DNA from: Kitasatospora humi
GTDB lineage: Bacteria > Actinomycetota > Actinomycetes > Streptomycetales > Streptomycetaceae
Assembly: GCF_020907985.1 (NCBI RefSeq)
Contig: NZ_JAJJPA010000015.1
Location: 1-64,000 of the forward strand
Direction of reading: 5' to 3'
DNA: 64,000 nt
Shown here in pieces: positions 7,305 through 15,797 of this stretch. The number at the start of each line of letters is the position of its first letter. Position 1 is the first letter of the stretch. The notes beneath the pieces are model-generated. The model was not told the origin of the DNA, made no database searches, and saw nothing but the letters and a program-made list of their open reading frames with translations. Made by a program: the position numbers and the translations under genes.

Positions 7305-7706
7305 ATGACTAAGAAGTCGGCGGAGCAGTTGCTGCTCACAGATGAAGAGGTTCAGCTGCTCCGGAAGGGATTGATGGAATGGAGCGGCCCGGCTCGCTGT
7401 ACTGAGGAGTTCGCTGTCGCAATGGGGTTCAGCGGCGCGACGGACTTGCCTGACCAGTGCAGTAAGATCCGATCTGCACTTGTTGCAGGGGAGTCCCTTG
7501 AGTCGATGGACTGGGCAAGGGCGCTCGTTGCGACGGAGATTGCTTTTGCCAGTGATGTTGTCGGTTCCGGATATGAGTGGTCGACCACGACTGGCTGGTC
7601 TGACGAAGTGACTGTCAAGACACTGCGGGCCATTCAACGGAAGTTGGTTCGCACGGTAGCCCCGCTCGTTGGTAATGGCCTAGGAACGCGACCGTCGGAG
7701 TTCTGA
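7305..7706 (+). CDS. Putative immunity protein for the third toxin module
   Basis: 133 residues (MTKKSAEQLLLTDEEVQLLRKG... ending GLGTRPSEF), mostly helical by eye, acidic in the first half, without signal peptide or membrane segment. It follows the toxin tip by 12 bp. Composition is markedly less GC-rich than core genes. No family recognised; the immunity role comes from position. Keeping an intact immunity gene beside a silent toxin tip is the normal state of orphan modules, protecting against sister cells that deploy the toxin. Confidence 0.62.
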   Translation: MTKKSAEQLLLTDEEVQLLRKGLMEWSGPARCTEEFAVAMGFSGATDLPDQCSKIRSALVAGESLESMDWARALVATEIAFASDVVGSGYEWSTTTGWSDEVTVKTLRAIQRKLVRTVAPLVGNGLGTRPSEF

Positions 7707-7787
7707 ATAGAGACCACGGTTATAGCCCACGCGCCACAATTGAGAGAGTGCTGTAGGAATCCCCTCTAATTGCCGATTTTTGCGCAA

Positions 7788-7821
7788 AGAGGCCCCGCCG
7801 GGATCGTCCGGCGGGGCCTCT
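7788..7821 (+). terminator. Perfect 14-bp hairpin terminator after the third immunity gene
   Basis: AGAGGCCCCGCCGG and its exact complement around the loop GATCGT, then TGGGTTTT. The best rho-independent terminator in the accessory region. Confidence 0.85.
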
Positions 7822-7827
7822 GGGTTT

Positions 7828-7855
7828 TCTGACGGCAACGGTTGACGGCAACGTC
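7828..7855. repeat. Paired TGACGGCA repeat, copy B, directly after the terminator
   Basis: TGACGGCA at 7830 and 7843, 13 bp apart, ending ACGTCA; differs from copy A by only a few bases. Copies A and B both sit immediately after the terminator of a toxin module. Confidence 0.55.
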
Positions 7856-8290
7856 ATCCCTGAAGGGGCGGGGCCGGGTCAAGTCCTTCGGAGAGTTTGT
7901 GGCTTCCGGCTGGTTGCGGGCAGCCGTGAAAAAGGCGCTCGTGGGTCAAGGCGGAGCGCCCGCAGGCGGAGCCGAGGACGAACGGCCTTGAGGCCGAGTG
8001 CCAGCTCACGATGATGTCGGTGCCGGAAGCGCGCTTGTCGACGGGGAGTTGTTGGTGGGGTGGTGCTCCGAGTTGGGTCAGGGTGTCGGTGGGCGGGCCG
8101 TCTCCAGGGTCCGGGCGAGTGCCGGAGGGCAGGCCGTGGCACGGCTGCCGGTCATCCCTTCGCCCCGCTGACGGGGGCATGGAGCGGTGCGGCGGGCGGC
8201 CGGACGGGGGCAAACAGCGGGGCGACCTCGCCGCCTTGGCGGGGGTCAGACGTTGCGCGACCTCGCGTGCGGACGCGGCTGGGTGCCTGG
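7856..8290. other. Gene-free stretch before the transposase remnant
   Basis: About 430 bases without a convincing gene. Minus-strand frames give Arg/Pro-rich proteins (SRPFVLGSACGRSAL) of a kind I have seen predicted in many Streptomyces genomes, more likely a dispersed DNA repeat than coding sequence. Confidence 0.35.
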
Positions 8291-8960
8291 TCATGCTGCG
8301 GCCTTGTGTCGGTGCAGGGCGCGGATCTCGCCGTCACGCAGGCCGTAGTAGACCAGGGTCAGGAGTTTGCGGGCCACCGCGACAGTGGCGATATTGCGGC
8401 CGCGTCGCCCGGTGATCGTGGCGCGGGTGGAGGTGAGCCAGTTGCCGGAAGGGATCCTCTGGACGGCCTCGATTACAGCCCAGCGTACGAGGGTGGAGCC
8501 CTGTTTGGTGATGCGTCCTCGGCGGACCTTGGTGTCCGATTCGCGGTGACGTGGTGTCATACCGGCCCAGGAGCAGAGGTGAGGGGCATCGGAGAAGCGG
8601 TCGACCTCGTCGATCTCGGCGGTGAGGACGGCGGCGAGCGTGGGTCCGACACCGGGCAGGGCCTGCAGTGCGTGGTAGCCGGTGTGGGTGGCGAGGCGGG
8701 CTCGCAGCCACCGTCGGCCAGATCGATTTCGAAGCCGTAGGCGTCGATGAGCCGCAGTGTGGCGTTGGCCCGCGCTCGGAAGGGAGCGTCCAGCGGCGCC
8801 GCGGCAAGAAGGTCACGGCCACGGACGCCGAAGATGTCGCTGACCGGCAGCGTCATGCCTTGCTTGGCGAGGATGGCATGGATCTCGGCCTTCAGCCCGG
8901 ATCGGAGGGCGACGCACTTGGCCCAGAGTACGGCTGGTGGGCGCTGCCCGTCCCACTTCG
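8291..8960 (-). pseudogene. IS110-family transposase remnant (N-terminally truncated, frameshifted)
   Basis: The C-terminal Transposase_20 part is clear: ATHTGYHALQALPGVGPTLA, EIDEVDRFSDAPHLCSWAGM, TPRHRESDTKVRRGRITKQG, RWAVIEAVQR, ending RALHRHKAAA at 8291. The preceding segment (LWAKCVALRSGLKAEIHAIL, DIFGVRGRDLL, ANATLRLIDAYGFEIDLADG) is in another frame; the break is near 8700-8715. The N-terminal DEDD catalytic domain is missing beyond about 8960. The enzyme is dead. It marks old IS activity at the right edge of the accessory region. No terminal repeats are expected for IS110, so its ends cannot be set from sequence alone. Confidence 0.8.
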
Positions 8961-9042
8961 CCCCGACCTCACCGCTCAAGAGGCCCGCGACGACATGGCC
9001 GTCACGGTGAAGCACATGCTCGCCCCGCTGCGCGAGCTGTGA
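8925..9042 (+). pseudogene. Possible 3' end of a gene truncated by the IS110-type insertion
   Basis: The plus-strand frame ending at 9042 reads EYGWWALPVPLRPDLTAQEA, then RDDMAVTVKHMLAPLREL, with normal Streptomyces codon use. Upstream of about 8925 the same frame becomes transposase antisense. It looks like the tail of a gene whose front was lost. Family not recognised. Confidence 0.3.
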
Positions 9043-9372
9043 TCGCCCGCCCGGCATGATGGGGCACGTCCACCCGGCTGCCGAGGACAGGCGTGCCCGG
9101 ATCACGGACCTTCAGCGCTGCTGGACGTCGCTCGCTGCGGCGCCGGGCAGGAGAGTAGGGGTTCACTGTTTCGGGAAGCTGTTCCGAGGGCCGCCGCACA
9201 CGAAGCGTGCCCGAGCAGCGGCAGCACCGGTCGCCGGTGCCGGCCGTTGACGCCACAGGCCAATGTCGACGCGATGAGCCGCTACGCGGCCGAGCCCGCC
9301 ACCGACCTCGCCCCGAGCTGCGGAGCCGCCCGGCCGCAGCCGGCGCCGGTCCCGGGCTGACCGCAGGCCCGT
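9043..9372. other. Intergenic, no gene seen
   Basis: About 330 bases between the truncated gene end and the stop of the large minus-strand gene. No hairpin or repeat stands out. Confidence 0.4.
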
Positions 9373-12300
9373 TCAGCGGGCCAGCAGGGCCGCCTCCGCG
9401 ACGTCCGGGTCCGGGTGGCGTTGCCAGTGGGCGAGTTCCTCGCGCCAGTGCGGTGGCCAGGACTCCTTCCCGCCGACGGTGCGCAGGAGCCCCACGGCGA
9501 GCACGGCGGCGGCGGTCGTGGCGCGGGCCCGGAGGTGGTGGAGCACCGCGAGGGTGGCCTCGGCCGGCGGGCGGTCGCCCCAGGCGAGGCCGGAGACCTC
9601 GGCCACCTGGGCCAAGCGGAGCGGATGGCCCTGCGCCAAGTCGAGGCAGCGGTCCCACAGGTGGAGCGCCGGATCGCCGGCCGCCAGGGCGCGGACCGCG
9701 ACGGTCTGAGCCGCGCGGGCCGCCCGACCCGCCAGGCCGGCCCGGGCGAGCGGCTCGACCAGGGCGTTCAGCAGTTCCGGTGCCGGGGAGTCGAACCCGC
9801 CACCGACCAGCCCGGCCAGCCGCTGCCGTGCCAGCTCCCGTTGACCGTCGCTCCCGGTGGCCAGCTCGACCAGCCGGGAGACCACCTCCGGCCACCGGGC
9901 CTGCACGACCGGCTCCTGCGGGCGGAGGGAGAACACCAACGCCGCCTTCCGCCAGACCCGTTCCGCCTGACCGAGGGTCAGCAGCTGTGCCGCCACCGCG
10001 CGGGCCGCTGCCTCGCCGGTGCGGCCGCGCCGGACCACCGCGTCCAAGGCGTCCTCCGCGACATCCGGATCGGGATGGACCGCCGCCGCTGCCAGGAACT
10101 CCTCCCAGGCCGCTTCTGCCGATCCGGGCAGCGGCCCGGTGCGTGCCGCCAGCACCACCTCCCGCACGGCGGGTTCGCCGAGCCAGGCGCCGAGCCGGTC
10201 GGCCACGCCGGGCCGGTCGAGCAGACGCACCATCAGCTCGCCCAGCGCCGCCCGCACATCGCGGTGCGAATCCGGGTGGTCCCAGGCGGCGACGGCCGTT
10301 CGGGCAGCCACGTCGGGCGGGAGGTCGGCGAGGGCCCGGGCGAGTTCCTTGCCGACGCCGACCGGGGTCCCCGGCGTGAGCAGCCTCTCGCGCAGCAGCG
10401 CCGCGGCCTCGCCGTCCGGCCTGTGGGCAAGGACGCGGCGCAGACCGCGGGCGGCGGCCCGGCCGCGCACCCCGCCGCCGAGTCGGGCGAGGAGCACGGG
10501 CAGGGTCTTCGCGGGATCGCCCACCGCCGCCAGCCGCAGCAGGGCGGCGGCGGCCACCGGCTGCGGTGCCCGGTCGATCACCTCCAGCAGGTCCGTGGGG
10601 TCGGTGAGCACTGCGGCGGCGGCAGTGCGCAGTGTGATCGTCCGTTCCTCATCGTGGACCAGGGGTGCCACCAGCGCGGTGTGCAGGGCGCGGTCCGTGC
10701 GGGAGGCGTCCTCGGGAAGGGCCGGCGCCCAGGGCACGGCTGCCTGGAGGTGGGCCGTCAGGGCGGGACCGATCAGATCGGTCCGCCGCCGGACCAGCAA
10801 GCTCCACACCTCGTCCATCTCGGCGAAGGCCGGATGGGCCAGGACCACCTCCTCGACGCGCCGCTCGCGGGTCCGCCGCTGCCGCAGCAGCAGGCGGGCC
10901 GCGCGCGCCCGAACCGCCAGTGCCTCCTCGCCGTTGAGGATCTGCCGCGACCAGTGGTCGACCACCTGGAGGCAGGGAAGCAGCTCCGCCGCACCCAGCA
11001 GCCGCTCCGGCCTGCGGAGCCGGGGATCCGTCCGCAGCCGGGCCCAGACCTTCCCAGCGAAGGGCAGGTGCCTGACCAGCGGCTTGATCGGCTCGGTGCA
11101 GCGCGGGTGTTCCCTCACCTGGACGAGGACGGCCAGCAGTTCGGCGACCCGGTCGAGAGCCCGGGATCCGGCCGCCTGACGGATCGTCCGGGCGAGCCAG
11201 CGCGCGGTGGCGTTCAGGCAGCGTGCGGTCGAGTCGCGCGCCTGGAGGACCGTCAGGGCCGCGTCGCGCAGCACGTCGTCCGGGACTGCGGCGAGGAACC
11301 CCTCCGGCGTCTCGGCCGCCCGGATCAACGCCAGCTCCCGGACTTCGGGGTGGTCGTGCCACGCCCGTTCGCTGCGCCGCAGCACGCGGGCGTACTCCGC
11401 GGCATCGCCGCCCAGCGCAGCGCACTGGAGCAGCGCCGACCAGCCGTAGCAGCGCATGATTCGGCTGTGGCTCCCGGCCAGCGTGGCGAGCCGTTCCTCG
11501 GCCTCGGCGAGGGGGAGGTACCTGACCGTGGCGGCCAGGCGCTGTTCTCGGCTCCTCCGGTGGGCCAGGTAGTCACGCACGACGACGGCTCGTTCCTGCG
11601 GATCCAGGGCGAGCAGCAGCGAACCGTGCGGGCGAGCGTGCGAGTGGGCGGCGAGCAGTTCGCGGGCCACGCGGTGCCGTTCGGCCGGTTCGAGCAGCTG
11701 GAGCACGGGTTCGGGCCTCGGCTGTCGGAACGGACCCGCCGGCGCCTTCGGACGACAGGTCCTGGCGAGGACGGCCAGCTCCTCGACGGGCAGGGCGCGC
11801 AGGGCCCGGCAGACCCGCTCCGGCAGCTCTCCGACCGGAACGGGCAGGTCGACCGCGTGCTCCCGGACGGCGGCGACCACCGCCGCGGGCTCGGTGAGCA
11901 GGTCGACGACGGCCTCCGCAGGGAGCAGGCCGGGGCAGCCGCGGAGGACGGCCAGCCCGGCGTCGCGGTCGCGGCGGGTCGCTCCGGTGATCAGCTGATC
12001 GCGCAGCCGGACCGGGAGTCGGCCGTCGGCGGGTTGCCCGGTCTGCCGGAGCAGGTACTTCGTCAGGGGGCGAGGGGCGGTCCGGGCGAGCGAGCGCAAC
12101 ACGCCCTCGGGGACGGGCAGGTGGGGAAGCCACTCGTCGACCAGGGCGGGGGTGCAGGAGGGCAGGAGCCGGGCCGCCTCCTGGCCGCCGTGGAGCCGGT
12201 GCACCTCGGGGAGCAGCCGGTCGGCGAGGATGTGCCGCCTGCTCCGGCGGAGCAGGCGGTAGAGGGCGTGCCGGTAGGCGCGCGGTGCCGTGCGGGCGAA

Positions 12301-12597
12301 GTCGGCCAGGATCTCGTCCGGGACGGGCAGCCGGCCGGCGGCCGCCAGGGCGCGGGCGCGGAGCAAGGGATCATCGAGAGCCGCGCCGACCCTCACCAGG
12401 TCGCGCCGGACGACGGCGAGGAAGAGCGCGGTGTGCCGGTCCTGGGTATCGCCCGAGTCGAGGCCCGCGTGGAGCGTCTCGTACGCGTCGGGGGCGAGGG
12501 CCCTGGCGTGGCGTGCGAGAGCGGCTTGGCGGGCGGGCCGGGCAAGCCGGTCGAACCGGGCGAGATGTCGGGGAGTGTCGTCTGCCACCGCGATCAC
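9373..12597 (-). CDS. Large alpha-solenoid (HEAT/ARM-like) protein of unknown function
   Basis: About 1,074 residues from the GTG at VIAVADDTPRHLARFDRLARP; an upstream ATG at 12696 would add 33 unlikely residues. The whole protein is Leu/Ala/Arg-rich amphipathic helices in repeated pairs, for example DIAEDALDAVVRR-like and PDPDVAEDALDAVVRRG, HPDPDVAEAALLAR, HPDSHRDVRAALGELMVRLL, consistent with HEAT or armadillo repeats along the length. No catalytic motif, signal peptide or membrane segment is visible, so it is likely a cytoplasmic scaffold or protein-binding protein. A plus-strand frame of 1,119 codons covers the same DNA, but its product is low-complexity Gly/Arg/Gln; the minus strand has the sensible composition. 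It stands alone next to the accessory region. Confidence 0.72.
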   Translation of the reverse strand: MIAVADDTPRHLARFDRLARPARQAALARHARALAPDAYETLHAGLDSGDTQDRHTALFLAVVRRDLVRVGAALDDPLLRARALAAAGRLPVPDEILADFARTAPRAYRHALYRLLRRSRRHILADRLLPEVHRLHGGQEAARLLPSCTPALVDEWLPHLPVPEGVLRSLARTAPRPLTKYLLRQTGQPADGRLPVRLRDQLITGATRRDRDAGLAVLRGCPGLLPAEAVVDLLTEPAAVVAAVREHAVDLPVPVGELPERVCRALRALPVEELAVLARTCRPKAPAGPFRQPRPEPVLQLLEPAERHRVARELLAAHSHARPHGSLLLALDPQERAVVVRDYLAHRRSREQRLAATVRYLPLAEAEERLATLAGSHSRIMRCYGWSALLQCAALGGDAAEYARVLRRSERAWHDHPEVRELALIRAAETPEGFLAAVPDDVLRDAALTVLQARDSTARCLNATARWLARTIRQAAGSRALDRVAELLAVLVQVREHPRCTEPIKPLVRHLPFAGKVWARLRTDPRLRRPERLLGAAELLPCLQVVDHWSRQILNGEEALAVRARAARLLLRQRRTRERRVEEVVLAHPAFAEMDEVWSLLVRRRTDLIGPALTAHLQAAVPWAPALPEDASRTDRALHTALVAPLVHDEERTITLRTAAAAVLTDPTDLLEVIDRAPQPVAAAALLRLAAVGDPAKTLPVLLARLGGGVRGRAAARGLRRVLAHRPDGEAAALLRERLLTPGTPVGVGKELARALADLPPDVAARTAVAAWDHPDSHRDVRAALGELMVRLLDRPGVADRLGAWLGEPAVREVVLAARTGPLPGSAEAAWEEFLAAAAVHPDPDVAEDALDAVVRRGRTGEAAARAVAAQLLTLGQAERVWRKAALVFSLRPQEPVVQARWPEVVSRLVELATGSDGQRELARQRLAGLVGGGFDSPAPELLNALVEPLARAGLAGRAARAAQTVAVRALAAGDPALHLWDRCLDLAQGHPLRLAQVAEVSGLAWGDRPPAEATLAVLHHLRARATTAAAVLAVGLLRTVGGKESWPPHWREELAHWQRHPDPDVAEAALLAR

Positions 12598-12678
12598 CGG
12601 GAGTTCGCGAGGCCAGCCTTTCGGATCATCATGAGCGGGATCATGGCGGCCGTTCCGGCTGTGCGCAACCTGTTTTTC

Positions 12679-12722
12679 GACGCATCCCCGACGCATCCCC
12701 GATGCATCCCCGACGCATCCTC
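12679..12722. repeat. Four tandem copies of an 11-bp unit (GACGCATCCCC)
   Basis: GACGCATCCCC twice, GATGCATCCCC, then GACGCATCCTC, in the leader region upstream of the HEAT-like gene. Function unknown; could be slippage or a protein-binding array. Confidence 0.7.
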
Positions 12723-12942
12723 AGGAACCGCACCCGGTGGCGCCGGTAGGAGCGGGCGGCCCGGAGACGGTTGACGCGACGTGCGGCCGCGCACCAGCGG
12801 CGGCGGGGGTTGACCGGCAGGAAGAGTACGACGCGGTCCTCCGCGTCGCAGCGTTGGGTACCGGTCCTCACGGGGGAAATTCGAGTTCGTTGCGGCGCCG
12901 TGCTGATCCTGCTGTCGACCCCGCTCGACCCGCCCGGCCGCG

Positions 12943-13323
12943 CTACTGGTACCGCCCACCGAGGGTTGGCGGCGGCGGGCAGGTGGCGCACCGTGCGCGT
13001 GGTTCCCGTCGCGGGGCGGTCCGGCTGCCCCCGCGGCGGCCGGACCGGTGCGTGGCACCACGCGGCGCGAGGCCCGGGCGGCGCCGTCGGCGGCGTGGCG
13101 CGCGGTGGTGTGCACACTCCGTACGTGTCCCGGGCGCGGCGCGGAGCAGTCCATCGACGAGGGCTTCCCAGGACCGCTGCTCCGCCCGGGTGAGCGGTCG
13201 GCCGCACCGCGCGGCCCGCTCGGCCCGCTCGTCCTGGCGGGCGACGCGGGTCATGTCCCAGACCGTCAGCGTCAGGGCGACCGCGATGGCGGCGATCAGT
13301 GCGAGGGGTTCCAGGCGGGTCAT
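12943..13323 (-). CDS. Small single-pass membrane protein, hypothetical
   Basis: 126 residues. The first 25 form a signal-anchor (LEPLALIAAIAVALTLTVWD), followed by RAARCGRPLTRAEQRSWEALVDGLL, then an Arg/Pro-rich tail whose reality is doubtful; an earlier end by frameshift cannot be excluded. Its ATG overlaps the TGA of the preceding 41-codon gene (ATGA), which supports translation. Function unknown. Confidence 0.5.
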   Translation of the reverse strand: MTRLEPLALIAAIAVALTLTVWDMTRVARQDERAERAARCGRPLTRAEQRSWEALVDGLLRAAPGTRTECAHHRAPRRRRRRPGLAPRGATHRSGRRGGSRTAPRREPRARCATCPPPPTLGGRYQ

Positions 13324-13445
13324 GACGCGGCGCCTGGGAACGGGCCCGGCAGCCCGAGGGCGCAGGGGAGTTGCTCGTCGCGGTCGTCGCGGTCGAACTC
13401 CTCGTCCATGGCCTCGCGTTCATCGGCGCGAGGGTGATCGATCAC
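13320..13445 (-). CDS. 41-residue acidic protein, first gene of a two-gene unit
   Basis: GTG start preceded by GAAGGAG with five-base spacing, a near-ideal ribosome site. Product MIDHPRADEREAMDEEFDRD, then DRDEQLPCALGLPGPFPG, strongly acidic. Its stop overlaps the start of the membrane protein gene, so the pair is translationally coupled. No family recognised; size alone would exclude it from most gene calls. Confidence 0.5.
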   Translation of the reverse strand: MIDHPRADEREAMDEEFDRDDRDEQLPCALGLPGPFPGAAS

Positions 13446-14148
13446 GGTGGCTCCTTCTTCGCAGGCTGGGCGCCCGGGGTTGGGCTACGGGGCGGTACCG
13501 GTGCGGGTGCGGGTTTCGGGGCAGCTCCTGCCGGCCGCCCGCGGCCAGTCCGACCATGTCTCCAGACGTCTGAGTCGCCCATCGGTTGCACCCTTGCGGA
13601 CAAGTTCCGTGAGGAACCCGACGGGGGAGGGGCGTGGGGCCGGCAAGAAGGTCCCGAAGCGCGATGGCCGCCGGTCAGGCGCACCGCGCACCAGGGCGCG
13701 GCAGGCGGCCGGGCCGCGAGCGCCACGGAGGCTCACGGGCGCGGGTGGACGGCCACCGGCGCACCGGCGCACCGGCGCACCGTCGTGAAGTCGGTCCACT
13801 GCGGCTCGGTCCACTGCGGCTCGACCTACTGCGACTCGAACGACTGCGGCTCGACCGACCGTGGCCGTCTCGGAGAGTGGTCTGCCACTCGTACCCGCCC
13901 GCAGCCTCGGTTAGAGTCGCCGCCATGACCCTGTTGGTGAGCCGCCGCCATGTCGACCATGGCCTTGCCACCACCACGGGCTGTCACCGCGACAGCTGAC
14001 GCGGCCCGCACTCCGTCGACACCTCGTCCGGTGCACGGGGCCGGCCGCTCCAGTTCCGAGCCGAGCGGCCCCGACCACGCCCGCACGCGGATGACGGCGA
14101 CCGGCCGCTGGGCCCCTCCCCTTTTCGAGCCCAGGAACGGGACCCTTC
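13446..14148. other. 700-base region without a gene, with a 15-16-bp tandem repeat
   Basis: Frames are Arg/Ser/Gly-rich on both strands. At about 13793-13858 CACTGCGGCTCG-like units recur four times (TCCACTGCGGCTCGG, CTACTGCGACTCGAA, CGACTGCGGCTCGAC). Presumably holds divergent promoters for the small gene pair and the secreted protein at 14149. Confidence 0.45.
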
Positions 14149-15594
14149 ATGCGTCTGCTCACCGTACGCGCCATCCGTGCGGCACTGACCGTCGCCACCC
14201 TGACGGCGCTCTGCGCGCCCGCCACCACCGCCCAGGGCGCGAGCGGCGGCTTCGGGCCGCCCCCGCCGCAGAACCCCGCCACCGCCGCGAACGGCACCGC
14301 GACGATGCACGGCGACAGCGCCTCCAGCGACACCACGCCGTATGCCGGACCGGGCAGCGGCACGGTCAACTGGAGCCGCACGGCGCTCGCTTCGGCCTGC
14401 CCGACCGTGGTGATCGGCAGCGATCGCCTGCCCGTGCTCCTCTGCACCACGATCTTCGGGCAGACCCCGACCGTGCACCTGCTCGACCCCGGTACCGGCG
14501 CCGACCTCGCCTCGCTGGCGCTGGCCAAGGGCAGCCTGTTCGGCGGGGTCTACGCCTACCTCGACAACACGGACGCCCTGGTCGTCGTGGACGGCGACGA
14601 CAATCTGCTGCGCATCGGCCACCATCGCACCGCCGGCGGCTGGACGCTGACGGTCGACCAGTCGACCCCGCTCGCCGCCGCGGTACCGGCCGGGGACAAC
14701 ATCGTGGGCCTCAGCCCCGGTTGGGACGGCCGGGTGTGGTTCGCCACGGCCGGCGGAACCATCGGTACGGCCGACACCTCCACCGGCGCGGTCCGGACCA
14801 TCAGCACCGGCGAGGGCGTGGAGAACAGCATCTCCACCGTCCCCGGCCACACGGCCGTCGCCACCGATCACGCGCTCTACCTGCTCACCGAGGCCCCCGA
14901 CGGCACCCCGACCGTCGAATGGCGGGCCCCCTACGACCGCGGGCCCGGCCGCAAGCCCGGCCAGCTGAGCTGGGGAACCGGCGCGACACCGAGCTTCTTC
15001 GGCACCGGGACCGGCACCGAGTACGTCACCATCACCGACAACGCCGCGCCGCACGAGAACCTCCTCGTCTACCGGGTCGCGGGTGGCCCGAACCCCGTCT
15101 GCACCACGCCCGTGCTCACCCAGTACCCCGAGAGCGGGACCGAGGACGCCGTGATCGCCTCCGGCGGCAGCGTCTTCGTCACCAACACCTACGGGTACCC
15201 CTACCCCGCCCTCCCGGCCGGTGCTCCCGCCGGCGTCCCGGCCTCGGCCGGCTTCGACGGCGGCCTCAGCCGCGTCGACCTGGACGCCGACGGCAACGGC
15301 TGCCACCTGGTCTGGAACAGCGACGTCAAGTCGGCAGCGCTGCCGCGGCTCTCGCTCGCCGACGGGAAGATCTACACCCTCACCGTCAGCGGCCCGACCG
15401 ACTCCGTGGGGGCGCAGACCTTCGCCTCCTACTCCTACGCCACCATCGATCCCGCGACCGGCGCGCAGCTCTCCAGCTCCTGGATCGGCCTCGGCCTGCT
15501 CTACAACCCGCTGCAGATGACCGGCACCACCGGGCCGGACGGAACGCTCTACCAGGGCACCGAGACCGGGGTGCTGAGGGTGACCCGCGGCTGA
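14149..15594 (+). CDS. Secreted beta-propeller-like protein, hypothetical
   Basis: 481 residues. A Sec signal peptide with a twin-Arg-free n-region (MRLLTVRAIRAALTVATLTA) is followed by CAPATTAQGASG, with cleavage near residue 30. The mature part is Thr/Gly-rich with recurring blade-like strands (VHLLDPGTGADLASLAL, GWDGRVWFATAGGTIG, HALYLLTEAPDGTPTVEW, DGTLYQGTETGVLRV), suggesting a WD/PQQ-like propeller. The SPGWDGRVWF pattern recalls exported lactonase-like or strictosidine-type propellers. Two Cys pairs may form disulfides. It acts outside the membrane; substrate unknown. Ribosome site AGGAACGGGA lies 10 bases before the ATG. Confidence 0.75.
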   Translation: MRLLTVRAIRAALTVATLTALCAPATTAQGASGGFGPPPPQNPATAANGTATMHGDSASSDTTPYAGPGSGTVNWSRTALASACPTVVIGSDRLPVLLCTTIFGQTPTVHLLDPGTGADLASLALAKGSLFGGVYAYLDNTDALVVVDGDDNLLRIGHHRTAGGWTLTVDQSTPLAAAVPAGDNIVGLSPGWDGRVWFATAGGTIGTADTSTGAVRTISTGEGVENSISTVPGHTAVATDHALYLLTEAPDGTPTVEWRAPYDRGPGRKPGQLSWGTGATPSFFGTGTGTEYVTITDNAAPHENLLVYRVAGGPNPVCTTPVLTQYPESGTEDAVIASGGSVFVTNTYGYPYPALPAGAPAGVPASAGFDGGLSRVDLDADGNGCHLVWNSDVKSAALPRLSLADGKIYTLTVSGPTDSVGAQTFASYSYATIDPATGAQLSSSWIGLGLLYNPLQMTGTTGPDGTLYQGTETGVLRVTRG

Positions 15595-15797
15595 CCCCTG
15601 ACCGGGACCCGCGGCTGACCCCCGCCCGCTGCCCCGCGGCTGACCCAGGACCGCGCAACGGACCCGGACCGCGCAACGGACCCGGGATGCCGGACGGTCG
15701 CCGGGTGACCCGTCGCCGGCCCGGTCCGTGGGGCCGCGCGGCCCCGGATGCCCGTCCCAGCGGGCGGGACCGGTGCTGACGGTGTGTCATGGGAGCC

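Noticed and set aside
7854..8294. 146-codon minus-strand frame
   Set aside because: Arg/Pro-rich, no ribosome site; more like a dispersed non-coding repeat.
9779..9803. tRNA T-arm-like GGGTTCGACTCCC on the minus strand
   Set aside because: Lies within the solenoid gene; no matching acceptor, D-arm or anticodon arm can be folded from the upstream bases.
9415..12774. Open frame of 1,119 codons on the plus strand
   Set aside because: Antisense to the solenoid gene; product is low-complexity Gly/Gln/Arg with no domain, a known effect of high third-position GC.
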